Source of the DNA: Cloacimonetes bacterium UBA5456
Lineage (GTDB): Bacteria > Cloacimonadota > Cloacimonadia > Cloacimonadales > Cloacimonadaceae
Reading direction: 5' to 3'
NCBI GenBank assembly: GCA_002427325.1
Contig: DIQS01000039.1
Span: 19,150 to 36,221 of the forward strand
DNA: 17,072 bases
Below are positions 1 through 8,349 of this stretch, in pieces. The translations under genes were made by a program, and so were the position numbers. The first letter of the stretch is position 1. The number at the start of each line of letters is the position of its first letter. Under the pieces are notes generated by a model. It did no database searches and was not told where the DNA came from. It saw only the letters and a program-made list of their open reading frames with translations.

Positions 1-183
1 ATGATAAGCTGATATATATAGGTAAGGCATGGGTGTGCAGGTGTTTAGAGCTGTGTTGCGAGGGTGATTTTCTTGGTTTTCTTTGAATTATGGTTTTTCA
101 GTGCTTTTTGGAGTGAATTGACATCCAGTTTAGTGGATTTTGGCTTGGGTTTTTCAGGATTTTGTGGCGAGATTTGGGGAGTT
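1..183. other. Non-coding stretch downstream of mnmE
   Basis: No convincing gene is visible. The plus strand is T/G-rich, so the transcript sense downstream of mnmE is A/C-rich. A minus-strand ATG near position 32 opens a frame that runs off the window edge after about ten codons, which is too little to call. The only inverted repeat (ATCCA/TGGAT, 123-138) has a 5-bp stem and no U-tract, so no intrinsic terminator for the operon is evident before the window ends. Confidence 0.4.
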
Positions 184-1512
184 TTATTTGCCGATGCAGA
201 AGTTCTCGAAGATCTGCGTTAAAAGCTCGTCGGTGGGAACTGCACCTAAGATGTCTTCGAGTTTGGAAGCGGCAAGGATTAGGTCGGAGGCGATAAATTC
301 GAAGCCGGAATCGTTTATGAGAGCGTCTTTTGCGTCTTCTAAAGCGCTTAGTGCAGCCTTGAGTGCCGCCAAATGGCGAGTGTTTGTAATCAGCGGATAA
401 TTTGCCAGTTCTTCCGGCAGATTTAGGTGCTCTAATATTCGATCAGTCAAGGCTTTGAGGCCATCCTGCGTGACAACTGATATGGGGATGTGCCCCGCCT
501 CTATTACACGCGCCGGATAAAGATCGATTTTGCTGGCTAAATAGAGTGTTTTATATCTGAATTCGCTTAGTTCATCGGGATGGATAAACTTATCTGTTTC
601 ATAGAGATAAAGGATGATGTCAGCACTTTTCATCAGGTCATGAGAACGTGCTATTCCTTCGCGCTCAATGCTGTCCTCGCTTTCTCTGATGCCGGCGGTA
701 TCGATGAGCACAATGGGATTGCCTTTCAGGGAAAAACTCTCTTCAAGATAGTCTCTCGTGGTGCCGGGAATATCGGTCACGATGGCACGGTTTTGCTTTA
801 GTAATGCATTAAACAGTGAAGACTTACCGACGTTCGGCGAACCCGCGAGACAGATGCGAAGTCCATCCCTGAGCTTGATGCCGTGACTGCCTTCGTCATA
901 GAGATTTCTCGCCAAAACAATGATTTCGTCGATGCGGGTAGCAAGATCATCCATGTCGATCTGAGGCAGGTCTTGGTCGACGAAATCGATGGCGAGTTCA
1001 CAGCGCAAACGAGTATCGTTGATCTTCTTCTGCATCATCTGTAAGTGTTGACTCAAGTAGCCCTTAACTTGCATAAGCGCCGCCGTTTCCGCTCTGGAGG
1101 CAGAGGCTTGGATGATGTCGTTTACGGCTTCGGCACGGCTGAGGTCCATCTTGCCATTCATGAAAGCGCGCAGGGTGAATTCACCGGGATTGGCGAGGCG
1201 ACAGCGGGTGAGAAGACTCTGTAAAATGCGCTGAGTGAGGCTGACGCTGCCATGACAACCAAGCTCGATAAGGTCTTCTCCTGTATAGCTATTAGGAGCG
1301 CGGAACACGCTGAGCAGGACTTCGTCTAAAACACGCCCTTCGGGATCGAGGAAATCACCAAAGAGGATGACTCCGCCGGGGCTATTTTTCAGCTTATTTG
1401 GTCTGGAAAAAAAGTCTGAAGCGAGCTCAATTGCGCCCTTGCCGCTGATGCGAATCAGGCTGACCGCCGCCATGCCGGGCGCGCTGATTTGGGCACAAAT
1501 CACATCGTTCAC
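184..1512 (-). CDS. mnmE: tRNA modification GTPase MnmE (TrmE)
   Basis: MnmE works with MnmG to install the carboxymethylaminomethyl group on the wobble uridine (U34) of certain tRNAs, in the cytoplasm. The 442-aa protein is close to the usual ~450 aa. The N-terminal tetrahydrofolate-binding/dimerisation domain covers about 1-118, followed by a helical domain interrupted by the G domain. Visible G motifs are G1 GSPNVGKSS (224-232), G2 IPGTTRD (248-254) and G3 DTAG (271-274). The G4 position reads SKID (327-330) where the family normally has NKxD. The C-terminus is the diagnostic CIGK (439-442), whose Cys is the family's catalytic residue. The start is GTG at 1512, inside a GTGA overlap with the dxs stop, with GGAG about 8 nt upstream. 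It is the last gene of the operon in this window. Recognition is very secure; the start is fairly secure. Confidence 0.97.
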   Translation of the reverse strand: MNDVICAQISAPGMAAVSLIRISGKGAIELASDFFSRPNKLKNSPGGVILFGDFLDPEGRVLDEVLLSVFRAPNSYTGEDLIELGCHGSVSLTQRILQSLLTRCRLANPGEFTLRAFMNGKMDLSRAEAVNDIIQASASRAETAALMQVKGYLSQHLQMMQKKINDTRLRCELAIDFVDQDLPQIDMDDLATRIDEIIVLARNLYDEGSHGIKLRDGLRICLAGSPNVGKSSLFNALLKQNRAIVTDIPGTTRDYLEESFSLKGNPIVLIDTAGIRESEDSIEREGIARSHDLMKSADIILYLYETDKFIHPDELSEFRYKTLYLASKIDLYPARVIEAGHIPISVVTQDGLKALTDRILEHLNLPEELANYPLITNTRHLAALKAALSALEDAKDALINDSGFEFIASDLILAASKLEDILGAVPTDELLTQIFENFCIGK

Positions 1513-3371
1513 AGATAGCTCCGAATCTGCTTGCTCAGCTCTTTGCCCGTGAAGCCGATGCGCTCTTTTAGTAATGCCGTATCTCCATGAGGGATAAACT
1601 TATCCGGATAGCCGAAGTTGATTACTTTTGTCTCGCTGAGGTTGAGTAGGCGGTTGATTTCCGAGCCTACTCCGCCGATGATGGAGCCATTTTCAAAGGT
1701 GAAGATATGGCTGCATGTTTGAGCTAAATCTTGCAGGAGCCTAGTGTCCAGTGGTTTGATAGCGCGTAAGTTAACAACTTGTATCGAAGCAATCTCATCT
1801 TTGAGGAGATGATAGCAGTCAAGAGCAACGCTAAGCGCATCGCCTGCACTAACGAAGGCAATCTTGGGCTTATCTACTTCTTTGCCAACGATCTCCGCCT
1901 TGCTGATCTCAAAATCTGGCATGGCATCACTTCGACAAGGAGCAATGCCGCGCGGATAGCGGATTGCGACAGGACCATCCTGAAAATCCGCCGCCCAATC
2001 CAACATCATCTCCAACTCTTCCGCACAAGACGGTGCAAGTATCGTAAGATTAGGGATATAACTGAGATAGGCAAGGTCAAAGGCGCCGTGGTGAGTGGCT
2101 CCATCTTCGCCCACCAAGCCCGCTCTATCCAAGCAAAGCACAACGGGCAGTTTGGGCAGGGCAATGTCATGAATGAGCTGATCCAAAGCGCGTTGCACGA
2201 AGGTGGAATATATTGCCACAAAAGGCTTTATCCCCTTAGTTGACATACCTGCGGCGAGGGTGAGTGCATGCTGCTCGGCAATGCCCACATCAAAGAAACG
2301 CTCAGGATAAAGCTGTTCAAAGTCGGCAAGTCCAGTTCCCACAGCCATCGCTGCTGATATCGCCACAATCTTGTCATTTCTCTCGGCAATCTCGCAGAGT
2401 TTATCCCCAAAAACTTTGCTGTAATCCTTGTCAGTGCAAGATTTTGTCTTCTTTTTCGGGGAATATGGTCCCACTCCGTGAAAAGCGGAGGCATTGATCT
2501 CTGCAGGAGCATAACCGCGTCCTTTTTGTGTGACGACATGGATCAAAACTGGCCCAACCATGTTGTTTTTCACTCTTCTGAGGATGGAGATCAAATGCGG
2601 AATATCATGTCCATCGATAGGCCCAACATATTTAAAGCCAAGGTCTTCGAAGATTATGTTTGGCACGAGGATGTTCATCATCGATTCTTCTAATTTTTGC
2701 GCACCATAGATAAAGCGGCGGCGGATGCTGGAAGGCAGGCTGGCGCTGAGGTCCCAAACCTGTTGTTTGAGCGCGTTATAACTGCGAGACGCATACATTT
2801 GTGCCATATACTTTTGGAGTCCGCCGACGTTTTTGGAGATGCTCATAGCGTTGTCGTTTAGCACCACGATAAACTTGTTTGGTTGAAGGTGTCCGCTGTG
2901 GTTTAGTGCTTCAAAAGAGATGCCGCCGGTGAGTGCTCCGTCTCCGATCACGGCTATCGCATGTCCCTTTTCTCCAAGCAGATCACGCGCCGTGGCGATG
3001 CCTAATGCGGCTGAAACCGAGGTGCTGCTATGCCCTGTGCTAAAGGCGTCATACTTGCTTTCTCTGAGATTGCTAAAGCCGCTGATGCCGTCTAATTGAC
3101 GCAATGTGTGAAACTTATCCTTGCGGTCTGTGAGAATTTTGTAGGCATAACTCTGGTGTCCCACATCCCAAACGATTCGGTCTTTCAGGGGATCAAAAAC
3201 GTTTAGAAGGGCGAGAGTTAAGTCCACCGATCCCAAGCTGGGAGCGAGGTGTCCGCCGGTTTTGAGAACGGTCTCGATGATCATCTCACGGAGTTCGGCG
3301 GCGAGGGTATCCAGCTCCTCATTGGAGAGGCGACGGATACGTTTGGGATCGTCTATCTTATCTAAAATCAT
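1509..3371 (-). CDS. dxs: 1-deoxy-D-xylulose-5-phosphate synthase
   Basis: Dxs condenses pyruvate and glyceraldehyde 3-phosphate with loss of CO2 to give DXP, the first step of the MEP isoprenoid pathway and a precursor for thiamine and pyridoxal phosphate. The 620-aa length is normal. Visible features are the N-terminal HLAPSLGSVDLT motif (His41), DVGHQSY (69-75), the thiamine-diphosphate/Mg binding segment GDGALTGG (143-150) with NDN (172-174), the GIAEQHA motif holding the catalytic Glu366, and DRAGLVGEDG with THHG (415-429) of the transketolase pyrimidine domain. A transketolase C-terminal domain follows from about residue 490. The start ATG at 3371 overlaps the stop of the upstream VWA gene (ATGA) and has AAGGAG 6 nt upstream. 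The stop overlaps mnmE. Full length, no missing catalytic residue seen. Confidence 0.98.
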   Translation of the reverse strand: MILDKIDDPKRIRRLSNEELDTLAAELREMIIETVLKTGGHLAPSLGSVDLTLALLNVFDPLKDRIVWDVGHQSYAYKILTDRKDKFHTLRQLDGISGFSNLRESKYDAFSTGHSSTSVSAALGIATARDLLGEKGHAIAVIGDGALTGGISFEALNHSGHLQPNKFIVVLNDNAMSISKNVGGLQKYMAQMYASRSYNALKQQVWDLSASLPSSIRRRFIYGAQKLEESMMNILVPNIIFEDLGFKYVGPIDGHDIPHLISILRRVKNNMVGPVLIHVVTQKGRGYAPAEINASAFHGVGPYSPKKKTKSCTDKDYSKVFGDKLCEIAERNDKIVAISAAMAVGTGLADFEQLYPERFFDVGIAEQHALTLAAGMSTKGIKPFVAIYSTFVQRALDQLIHDIALPKLPVVLCLDRAGLVGEDGATHHGAFDLAYLSYIPNLTILAPSCAEELEMMLDWAADFQDGPVAIRYPRGIAPCRSDAMPDFEISKAEIVGKEVDKPKIAFVSAGDALSVALDCYHLLKDEIASIQVVNLRAIKPLDTRLLQDLAQTCSHIFTFENGSIIGGVGSEINRLLNLSETKVINFGYPDKFIPHGDTALLKERIGFTGKELSKQIRSYL

Positions 3372-5302
3372 GAGCTTCTCCTTTGTTGAGAACCTTTTTC
3401 GAGTATTTTAACAAGTGCTATTTCAAGTGCTAAAAGGGCGAGCGCAATGAGGAGCAAGAGCCTGGAAAGCTCTCGGCCAAATCTATTGATAAAGAGCTCA
3501 GAGGCATAGTCTTCGGAAAGTTTGCGTGCCTTTTTGGGCAACTCAGCGAGGAAAGGATCGCTGTCATTAAGCTGGATATTCACCGCAATCTTGGCGGCAT
3601 CAGCATTCTGAGGATTCAGCGTATATATCCCAGGCTGATTAAGCGTGAAAGACCTATCTGCCAAGGTGATAGCCTCCAAGGAAGGCAGGATCATGGCACT
3701 GCTGCGAATGCTGTCGCCAAGCTCAAAGAGTGCGCCCGATCTCACGCCGCTACTTAGTAAACGCATCTGTGAGTAAGCAAAAACCACATAGGCGGGGTCT
3801 GAAAAAAAGGGTGAGAAGGCTGCGGCATCCCAGAGCCATAGTGCGCTGTTATCCTTCTCAAGCGCAAGGGGATAGCCTCTGCTGCCTAAGGTCTGTGCGC
3901 CCTTGCCTTCGGTTTGCCAAAATGCCGTGATCTCGTTGAACTTGAGTTCTTTATCGGCAATAAGTGCGCCGGAGGGGTGGCTATTTAGGATGAAATCGAG
4001 CCGGCTTCCGCTCTGATTGAGCTCGCCGATACGGGTATCAAAGCGGGATGAGAGGAAGCTCTTTTGCTCTGCGCTGAGCTTTGAACCAAGGCAAAAAAGG
4101 CTGCCTTTATCCTCTTCGTCGAGCCGTGCAAGGAAGTCTCGCAGGCGAGGACTCACTTCTCCAAAGTCATAGAACACAAAGAGTTTATAATCATCGATGA
4201 GCTGGCGATTCAAGCTCTGTGGTGAGATGGTTGTCGCTGCTTTGCCGCCGCCAAAGATTTTAATGATATTCGCTAAATGAGCGGGGAGGGTACTGTTTGA
4301 AATCACGGCAATGCGGGGAAACTCCTCATATTCAAAGGCAAAATAGCTGCGGTTGTCCGCCTCGAGGTTTTCGTCCAAAACCTCGATGTATCCGGCTTGC
4401 CAGCCCTCGTGCCGCAGCTCAAATTCAATGGTTTCGCTTAGGCTTTCACGCGCTTTCACGCTGAGGAACTTCTCGGCGAGCTTGATGTCATCCACCACCG
4501 CTTGTACCAAGACTTCGTCCATGTCCCTGTCGCCGTGGTTATTAAGGCGGAAACTGATGCTTTGATGTTTGCTACGGTCAAGGATGCGCGGCTCGGGCAT
4601 AGCTCTGCTGATAGAGAGGTTTTGCGCGCTCTTTTCGGGGTCGATCTCGATGATACTCACGGGGATCTCGCTCTTGAACTCCATCCTTGGCTCCACCAAG
4701 TCGCTGATGATATAGATTTCACGATTGGGCATGCGAGTCTGGGAGAGACGGCTTTGGGCATAGTCAATCAGCTCTTGCCAGTTCGCCGCTTGCAGGCTAA
4801 GAGGATGTTTTTCAAAGAGTTCGGAAGGGATCTCGCCTACGTGTATCTGAGAATTAAGACGGTTGAAATCCATATCTCGGCTGAGGAAGATTAGTCTGTC
4901 ATCGGCATTTGCGCGCTCATTTATCACAGTAAGCACTTCTTTTGCACGCTCCAGCCTCGTTTTTAGTCCGGTGCTTGCGTCCATGCTGTAAGAATTGTCC
5001 AAAATCACTGCGACTGCGGTGGGAGCGTGTTTCTTGCTCTTCTTGAGGAGAGTGGAATTGAGGAGCGGGCGCGCTAAGGAAAGCACTACAAATAAGATGA
5101 TTAGCATGCGAATGATCAGAAGTAGGATGCTGCTAAATTTGCTGCGACTGCGCTCCTGTTCGTGGCTTATTTTGATGAAGCGAAGGGACGGGAATATCAC
5201 TTTCGGCGGCTTCTTTTTGGCAAAAAGCCAGATTAATAAGGGGATAATCGTCGCACTTGCGAAGATCAAAAGTCCGGCATTCAAAAAGGAGAGCTGAAAC
5301 AT
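3368..5302 (-). CDS. BatA-like VWA-domain inner-membrane protein
   Basis: A 644-aa membrane protein of the aerotolerance/BatA-N type. The N-terminal segment (about 1-80) has two hydrophobic helices (about 8-28 and 58-80) separated by a basic stretch with the typical pattern FPSLRFIK. This is the double-transmembrane domain known from Bat and related proteins. A von Willebrand A domain follows with the MIDAS motif DNSYS (102-106) and a later IYIISDL strand. A long C-terminal beta-rich region and a final transmembrane helix (about 613-632) with a basic tail complete it. Its function in this family is not established; metal-dependent protein binding at the cytoplasmic membrane is a reasonable inference. 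The start ATG at 5302 lies 4 bp after the stop of the PorV-like gene with only a weak GGA upstream, suggesting translational coupling. The 3' end overlaps dxs by 4 bp. Confidence 0.8.
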   Translation of the reverse strand: MFQLSFLNAGLLIFASATIIPLLIWLFAKKKPPKVIFPSLRFIKISHEQERSRSKFSSILLLIIRMLIILFVVLSLARPLLNSTLLKKSKKHAPTAVAVILDNSYSMDASTGLKTRLERAKEVLTVINERANADDRLIFLSRDMDFNRLNSQIHVGEIPSELFEKHPLSLQAANWQELIDYAQSRLSQTRMPNREIYIISDLVEPRMEFKSEIPVSIIEIDPEKSAQNLSISRAMPEPRILDRSKHQSISFRLNNHGDRDMDEVLVQAVVDDIKLAEKFLSVKARESLSETIEFELRHEGWQAGYIEVLDENLEADNRSYFAFEYEEFPRIAVISNSTLPAHLANIIKIFGGGKAATTISPQSLNRQLIDDYKLFVFYDFGEVSPRLRDFLARLDEEDKGSLFCLGSKLSAEQKSFLSSRFDTRIGELNQSGSRLDFILNSHPSGALIADKELKFNEITAFWQTEGKGAQTLGSRGYPLALEKDNSALWLWDAAAFSPFFSDPAYVVFAYSQMRLLSSGVRSGALFELGDSIRSSAMILPSLEAITLADRSFTLNQPGIYTLNPQNADAAKIAVNIQLNDSDPFLAELPKKARKLSEDYASELFINRFGRELSRLLLLIALALLALEIALVKILEKGSQQRRSS

Positions 5303-5306
5303 TTAC

Positions 5307-6344
5307 TTACATTCCGAGTCCGATCGAAAAGAGCAGCTCGCTATCCGCAAGCTTGAGGCCTTTGCTGTTTAGGGAAAAGTCAAAGCGGAATATTCGATAA
5401 TAATAGCCGCCGCCGAGGGTGAGATTGATGTTGTTTGCACCATAGAAATCGTGGCTATAGACTCCGATGCGCAGGTCAAAGCCTTGCGTGCTGGAATCAT
5501 CGTCACCGATGCTACGAGTCTCGGTCTCCATGCCATAACTATAGCCCACATGGTAGGTTGTTTCCGGCTTTTTGGCGATCTTGCTCTGCACGCCCACATA
5601 GGTCTTGGATGAGCCTGCGCCATATTGTGCGCCGGCGGCAACACGACGCTGTATGCTCTCGGAGGGGTAGTTTTCCCACCACATGCGCGAGAGAACATCA
5701 TAGAAAGAAATGCCATAACTACCGCCGCTGTGTTGGGCATAAAGTCCTATGTCGCCGGAGATTCCCTTCACTTTGTCGTCGATGAAACGCTCGCGAATCA
5801 AGTTCGATCCTTCCAACCGTTCGGTGAGATAAACCAGACGCCCCGTAAGGTATTTCAGGTTTATTCCCGCTGTCATATTCGGGAGATTCTTGTCTGTTAT
5901 CCCTGCGCTAAACTGCATCTTATCAAGCTTATAGTCGTGATAGAGTGACCTGTTTGTGGTATTGTCTAATTCACTGATATTGATCGACGCCATGGGTTGA
6001 TAGGAAAAGGCAAATTGTCCGGCATTGAGCGTGAAATATTTGAATTGGTTTGCTTTGAGCACGTTGCTCACGCTGACAATCTCGCCGAAATCATAGTCCT
6101 TCTTATCTGAAAGACGGTAGGCAACATAGAAGTTCGTCTGATTGTTGAAGCCCAAAAGAGCGGGATTGCCATAGGAGGCAAAAGGATCGCTATAATCAGT
6201 AAGGTTCATCCCGCCGATCCCGAGAGCAATCGCCGAAACATTGTTCTCCGGCACGGCATAGTCAAAAGAATCTATCGGCAGACTTCCATTTGCCGCCAAT
6301 GTTATGACGATCAGCCACATGAGTAGGCTCAATCTATATTTCAT
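5307..6344 (-). CDS. PorV/UPF0164-like outer-membrane beta-barrel protein
   Basis: The 345-aa product begins with a clear signal peptide (basic MKYR, hydrophobic 5-18, likely cleavage near residue 20). A segment near 30-65 has the pattern ALGIGGMNLTDYSDPFASYGNPALLGF, the conserved N-terminal signature (AMGGA...D...NPA) of PorV/UPF0164-type outer-membrane proteins. The rest alternates aromatic and polar residues and is Gly/Tyr rich, as in an outer-membrane barrel, ending in a LLFSIGLGM strand. In Bacteroidota, PorV-type proteins shuttle type IX secretion substrates; related proteins of unknown role are common in FCB bacteria. Whether this one serves the sorting-domain proteins encoded upstream is inference. 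The start ATG overlaps the PAP2 stop by 1 bp (TAATG) with AAGGAGC upstream. Confidence 0.65.
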   Translation of the reverse strand: MKYRLSLLMWLIVITLAANGSLPIDSFDYAVPENNVSAIALGIGGMNLTDYSDPFASYGNPALLGFNNQTNFYVAYRLSDKKDYDFGEIVSVSNVLKANQFKYFTLNAGQFAFSYQPMASINISELDNTTNRSLYHDYKLDKMQFSAGITDKNLPNMTAGINLKYLTGRLVYLTERLEGSNLIRERFIDDKVKGISGDIGLYAQHSGGSYGISFYDVLSRMWWENYPSESIQRRVAAGAQYGAGSSKTYVGVQSKIAKKPETTYHVGYSYGMETETRSIGDDDSSTQGFDLRIGVYSHDFYGANNINLTLGGGYYYRIFRFDFSLNSKGLKLADSELLFSIGLGM

Positions 6345-7240
6345 TATCTTGCTCCTTGCAATTTACGATATGCATACTTTGCCAGAAAATAGCCCCCTAC
6401 TCCGGTAAAAACGCCAAAGACCGAATCGATAAACCAGTGGTAATGGCAATAAACCGTGGCAATTGTGAGAAAGAACGCAATGAGCAAAAAGACATAGCCC
6501 ATCTTGCTTAGGTTTTGCAGCGCCGAGATGGTGAGTACAAGCGTCACCGCCACATGAGAGGAAGGAAATGCACCGCCCAAGTGGCCTGAATTGCGGTAGA
6601 TAAACACCATGATATGAGTGAACACTCCCGCTCTATATTGCTGCGTAATCGCCATGGCTTCTTCAATGTAGCGTCCACCGATCACCGGCACAATGCTATA
6701 GATAAAATAGCACATATAAAAGACGAAGCTGAGGATAAATATCAGCTCGCCAAAGGCTTTCGGCTTCTTGAAATAGAGATACAGCGGCAAGCCGGCGATC
6801 ATGGGATAGTAGCAAAAATAGGCGAAGTGGAACAGCTCATTTGTCCAGAAGCCGGCAAACTGTTTTCCCCATTCAAGCGATGGCAGATAGTCGAAAAGCC
6901 GCAGGTCTATATTCATGAAAAAGGGGTCTAACCAATCACCGAAGATGATGCGATTGTAGCTATATCCCGAGGTAAAGAAATAGCCGAAGAGCGCGACGGG
7001 ATAGAGCGAACGCACAAAGCCAAGCACTTTATAGAGTTTCGGAGACTTGCTTTCATCCAAGCTTTTGTGCCACCATGCCAGAAATAACACTGCTGTAAAG
7101 ATGCTCAGATGCGCCGCAAAGTGAAGCCCGGCGTCAGTTGCACGGCTGAAGCCAAAGGCAAGATACAGCGTGATCCAGCCGGAATATACCAGAGTGATGA
7201 TATCTATGGCAGAGAAGAGCTTATCATATCTCTTTGTCAT
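6344..7240 (-). CDS. PAP2-superfamily membrane protein, Aur1/IPC-synthase-like
   Basis: A 298-aa polytopic membrane protein with about six hydrophobic helices. The C-terminal half has the PAP2 catalytic pattern: a GR (189-190) where motif 1 lies, AFPSSHVAVT (224-233) with the PSxH motif, and CHYHWFIDSVFG (265-276) giving the HxxxD pair His268/Asp272. The AFPS-H and H-W-D spacing, plus an N-terminal half with the D...N.D..LF pattern (102-117), resemble the PAP2_3/Aur1 group that transfers phospho-headgroups to ceramide, rather than soluble acid phosphatases. Substrate is inferred, not shown. I chose ATG at 7240 with AGG upstream; a TTG eleven codons earlier (7273) is possible and would deepen the overlap with the upstream gene from 17 to 50 bp. 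The adjacent GNAT-like gene supports a shared lipid pathway. It could alternatively be a generic phosphatidate or undecaprenyl-diphosphate phosphatase. Confidence 0.78.
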   Translation of the reverse strand: MTKRYDKLFSAIDIITLVYSGWITLYLAFGFSRATDAGLHFAAHLSIFTAVLFLAWWHKSLDESKSPKLYKVLGFVRSLYPVALFGYFFTSGYSYNRIIFGDWLDPFFMNIDLRLFDYLPSLEWGKQFAGFWTNELFHFAYFCYYPMIAGLPLYLYFKKPKAFGELIFILSFVFYMCYFIYSIVPVIGGRYIEEAMAITQQYRAGVFTHIMVFIYRNSGHLGGAFPSSHVAVTLVLTISALQNLSKMGYVFLLIAFFLTIATVYCHYHWFIDSVFGVFTGVGGYFLAKYAYRKLQGAR

Positions 7241-8339
7241 ATAACCTATATGTTTTATATATCGTTGCGTCAAGCATCTCTGCCACGCGGATCATCATAG
7301 TGTTGTTTTCCAAAACCCAAGAGAACTCACCTCTGTGATAGCCCTTGGGCAAGCCATTCTTGTAGGAATGATAATAAAAAAGCGTGTCTATGCCGCGTCC
7401 TTGATATTCTTTCAAGACGCCCATGGTGACCACGCGTGCGCTTTTGATCTTGCTTTTAGCGATCAATGCCTTAATCATCGTGATGGGATTGATGCGCCCG
7501 CCCATGGCTTTAAGCACTTCATTATAGTTTGGCAGAGTGAGCGAAAAGCCCACAGGCTCGCCATTTTTAAGGGCAATAAAGACGAGATCGGTCTCAGCTA
7601 AAGGCATGAGTTCATCGACTAAGTGGTCGAACTCTGCCTTGGTCATGGGAACATTTCCCCAGTTATATTGCCAAGCTTTGGTATAGACCTCAAAGACGGT
7701 TTCGATATCTTCCCTGAGCTCTTTCTTTTTGGTTCTCAAGGTGTGAATCTCCACTCCGGCGCGCTTTTCTATCAAGGTAGCCATTTTCTCTATGCGTTCG
7801 GGGATCACGTCTCTGTCGCTAAGATAGGCATAGAGGTCCATGGTCTTTTTCATGCCGCATTCATCAAAAAGCCTTTGATAGTAGGGCATTCCGTGAAGCA
7901 TCATAACCATAGGGGGATCCTCAAAACCATCAATGAGCAAGCCACATTCCTGATTCACGGAGAAGTTCATCGGCCCGCGCATGGAGTCATATCCCTTGTT
8001 TTTGTTCCAAGTCCCGGCAGCGTCAAAGAGAGCTTGTGCCACTTTGAGATCGTCTATGCATTCGAAGAAACCAAAGAAACCGATGTGTTCATCGTGCTCC
8101 AACTCGTGTTGAGTGTTCGTGTGGGCAGAGATGCGTCCCACCACCTTATCGCCATCCACAGCGAGAAAGAGCTGCACTTCTGAGTGGAAATAATATGGGT
8201 TTTTTGCTGGATTGAAGAAGGCAAATTGATCTGCAATCAAGGGCGGCACCCATGCCGGATCATTTTTGTAAAGATTGAAGGGAAGCATGATAAAACGCTT
8301 TAAATCCTTCTTGTGTAATACGGGAATAATCTCGATCAT
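7224..8339 (-). CDS. Two-domain GNAT-like acyltransferase, candidate bacterial ceramide synthase family
   Basis: The 371-aa protein has two GNAT-like halves. The N-terminal part (about 1-175) has the pattern FNLYKNDPAWVPPL (21-34), FLAVDGDKVVGRISAH (58-73) and GFFGFFE (87-93). The C-terminal part (about 190-371) has FIALKNGEPVGFSL, MGVLKEYQGRGID (306-318, the acyl-CoA-binding Q-x-x-G turn) and the end pattern SWVLENN...AEMLDATIYKTYRLYDK. From memory, this architecture matches a widespread family often labelled N-acetyltransferase that includes the Caulobacter bacterial ceramide synthase (bCerS). N-acylation of a sphingoid base is therefore a candidate role, strengthened by the neighbouring Aur1-like PAP2 gene. 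Serine palmitoyltransferase is not in this window. The start is firm: AGGAGG lies 5 nt before the ATG and abuts the stop of the upstream gene. Assignment to GNAT is solid; the ceramide role is inference. Confidence 0.75.
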   Translation of the reverse strand: MIEIIPVLHKKDLKRFIMLPFNLYKNDPAWVPPLIADQFAFFNPAKNPYYFHSEVQLFLAVDGDKVVGRISAHTNTQHELEHDEHIGFFGFFECIDDLKVAQALFDAAGTWNKNKGYDSMRGPMNFSVNQECGLLIDGFEDPPMVMMLHGMPYYQRLFDECGMKKTMDLYAYLSDRDVIPERIEKMATLIEKRAGVEIHTLRTKKKELREDIETVFEVYTKAWQYNWGNVPMTKAEFDHLVDELMPLAETDLVFIALKNGEPVGFSLTLPNYNEVLKAMGGRINPITMIKALIAKSKIKSARVVTMGVLKEYQGRGIDTLFYYHSYKNGLPKGYHRGEFSWVLENNTMMIRVAEMLDATIYKTYRLYDKEI

Positions 8340-8349
8340 AACTTCCTCC

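Noticed and set aside
123..138. Small inverted repeat downstream of mnmE as a terminator
   Set aside because: The stem is only 5 bp and no U-tract follows on the minus strand.
7241..7273. TTG start for the PAP2 protein eleven codons upstream
   Set aside because: An ATG with a partial ribosome binding site gives a normal N-terminus and a shorter overlap; kept only as an alternative.
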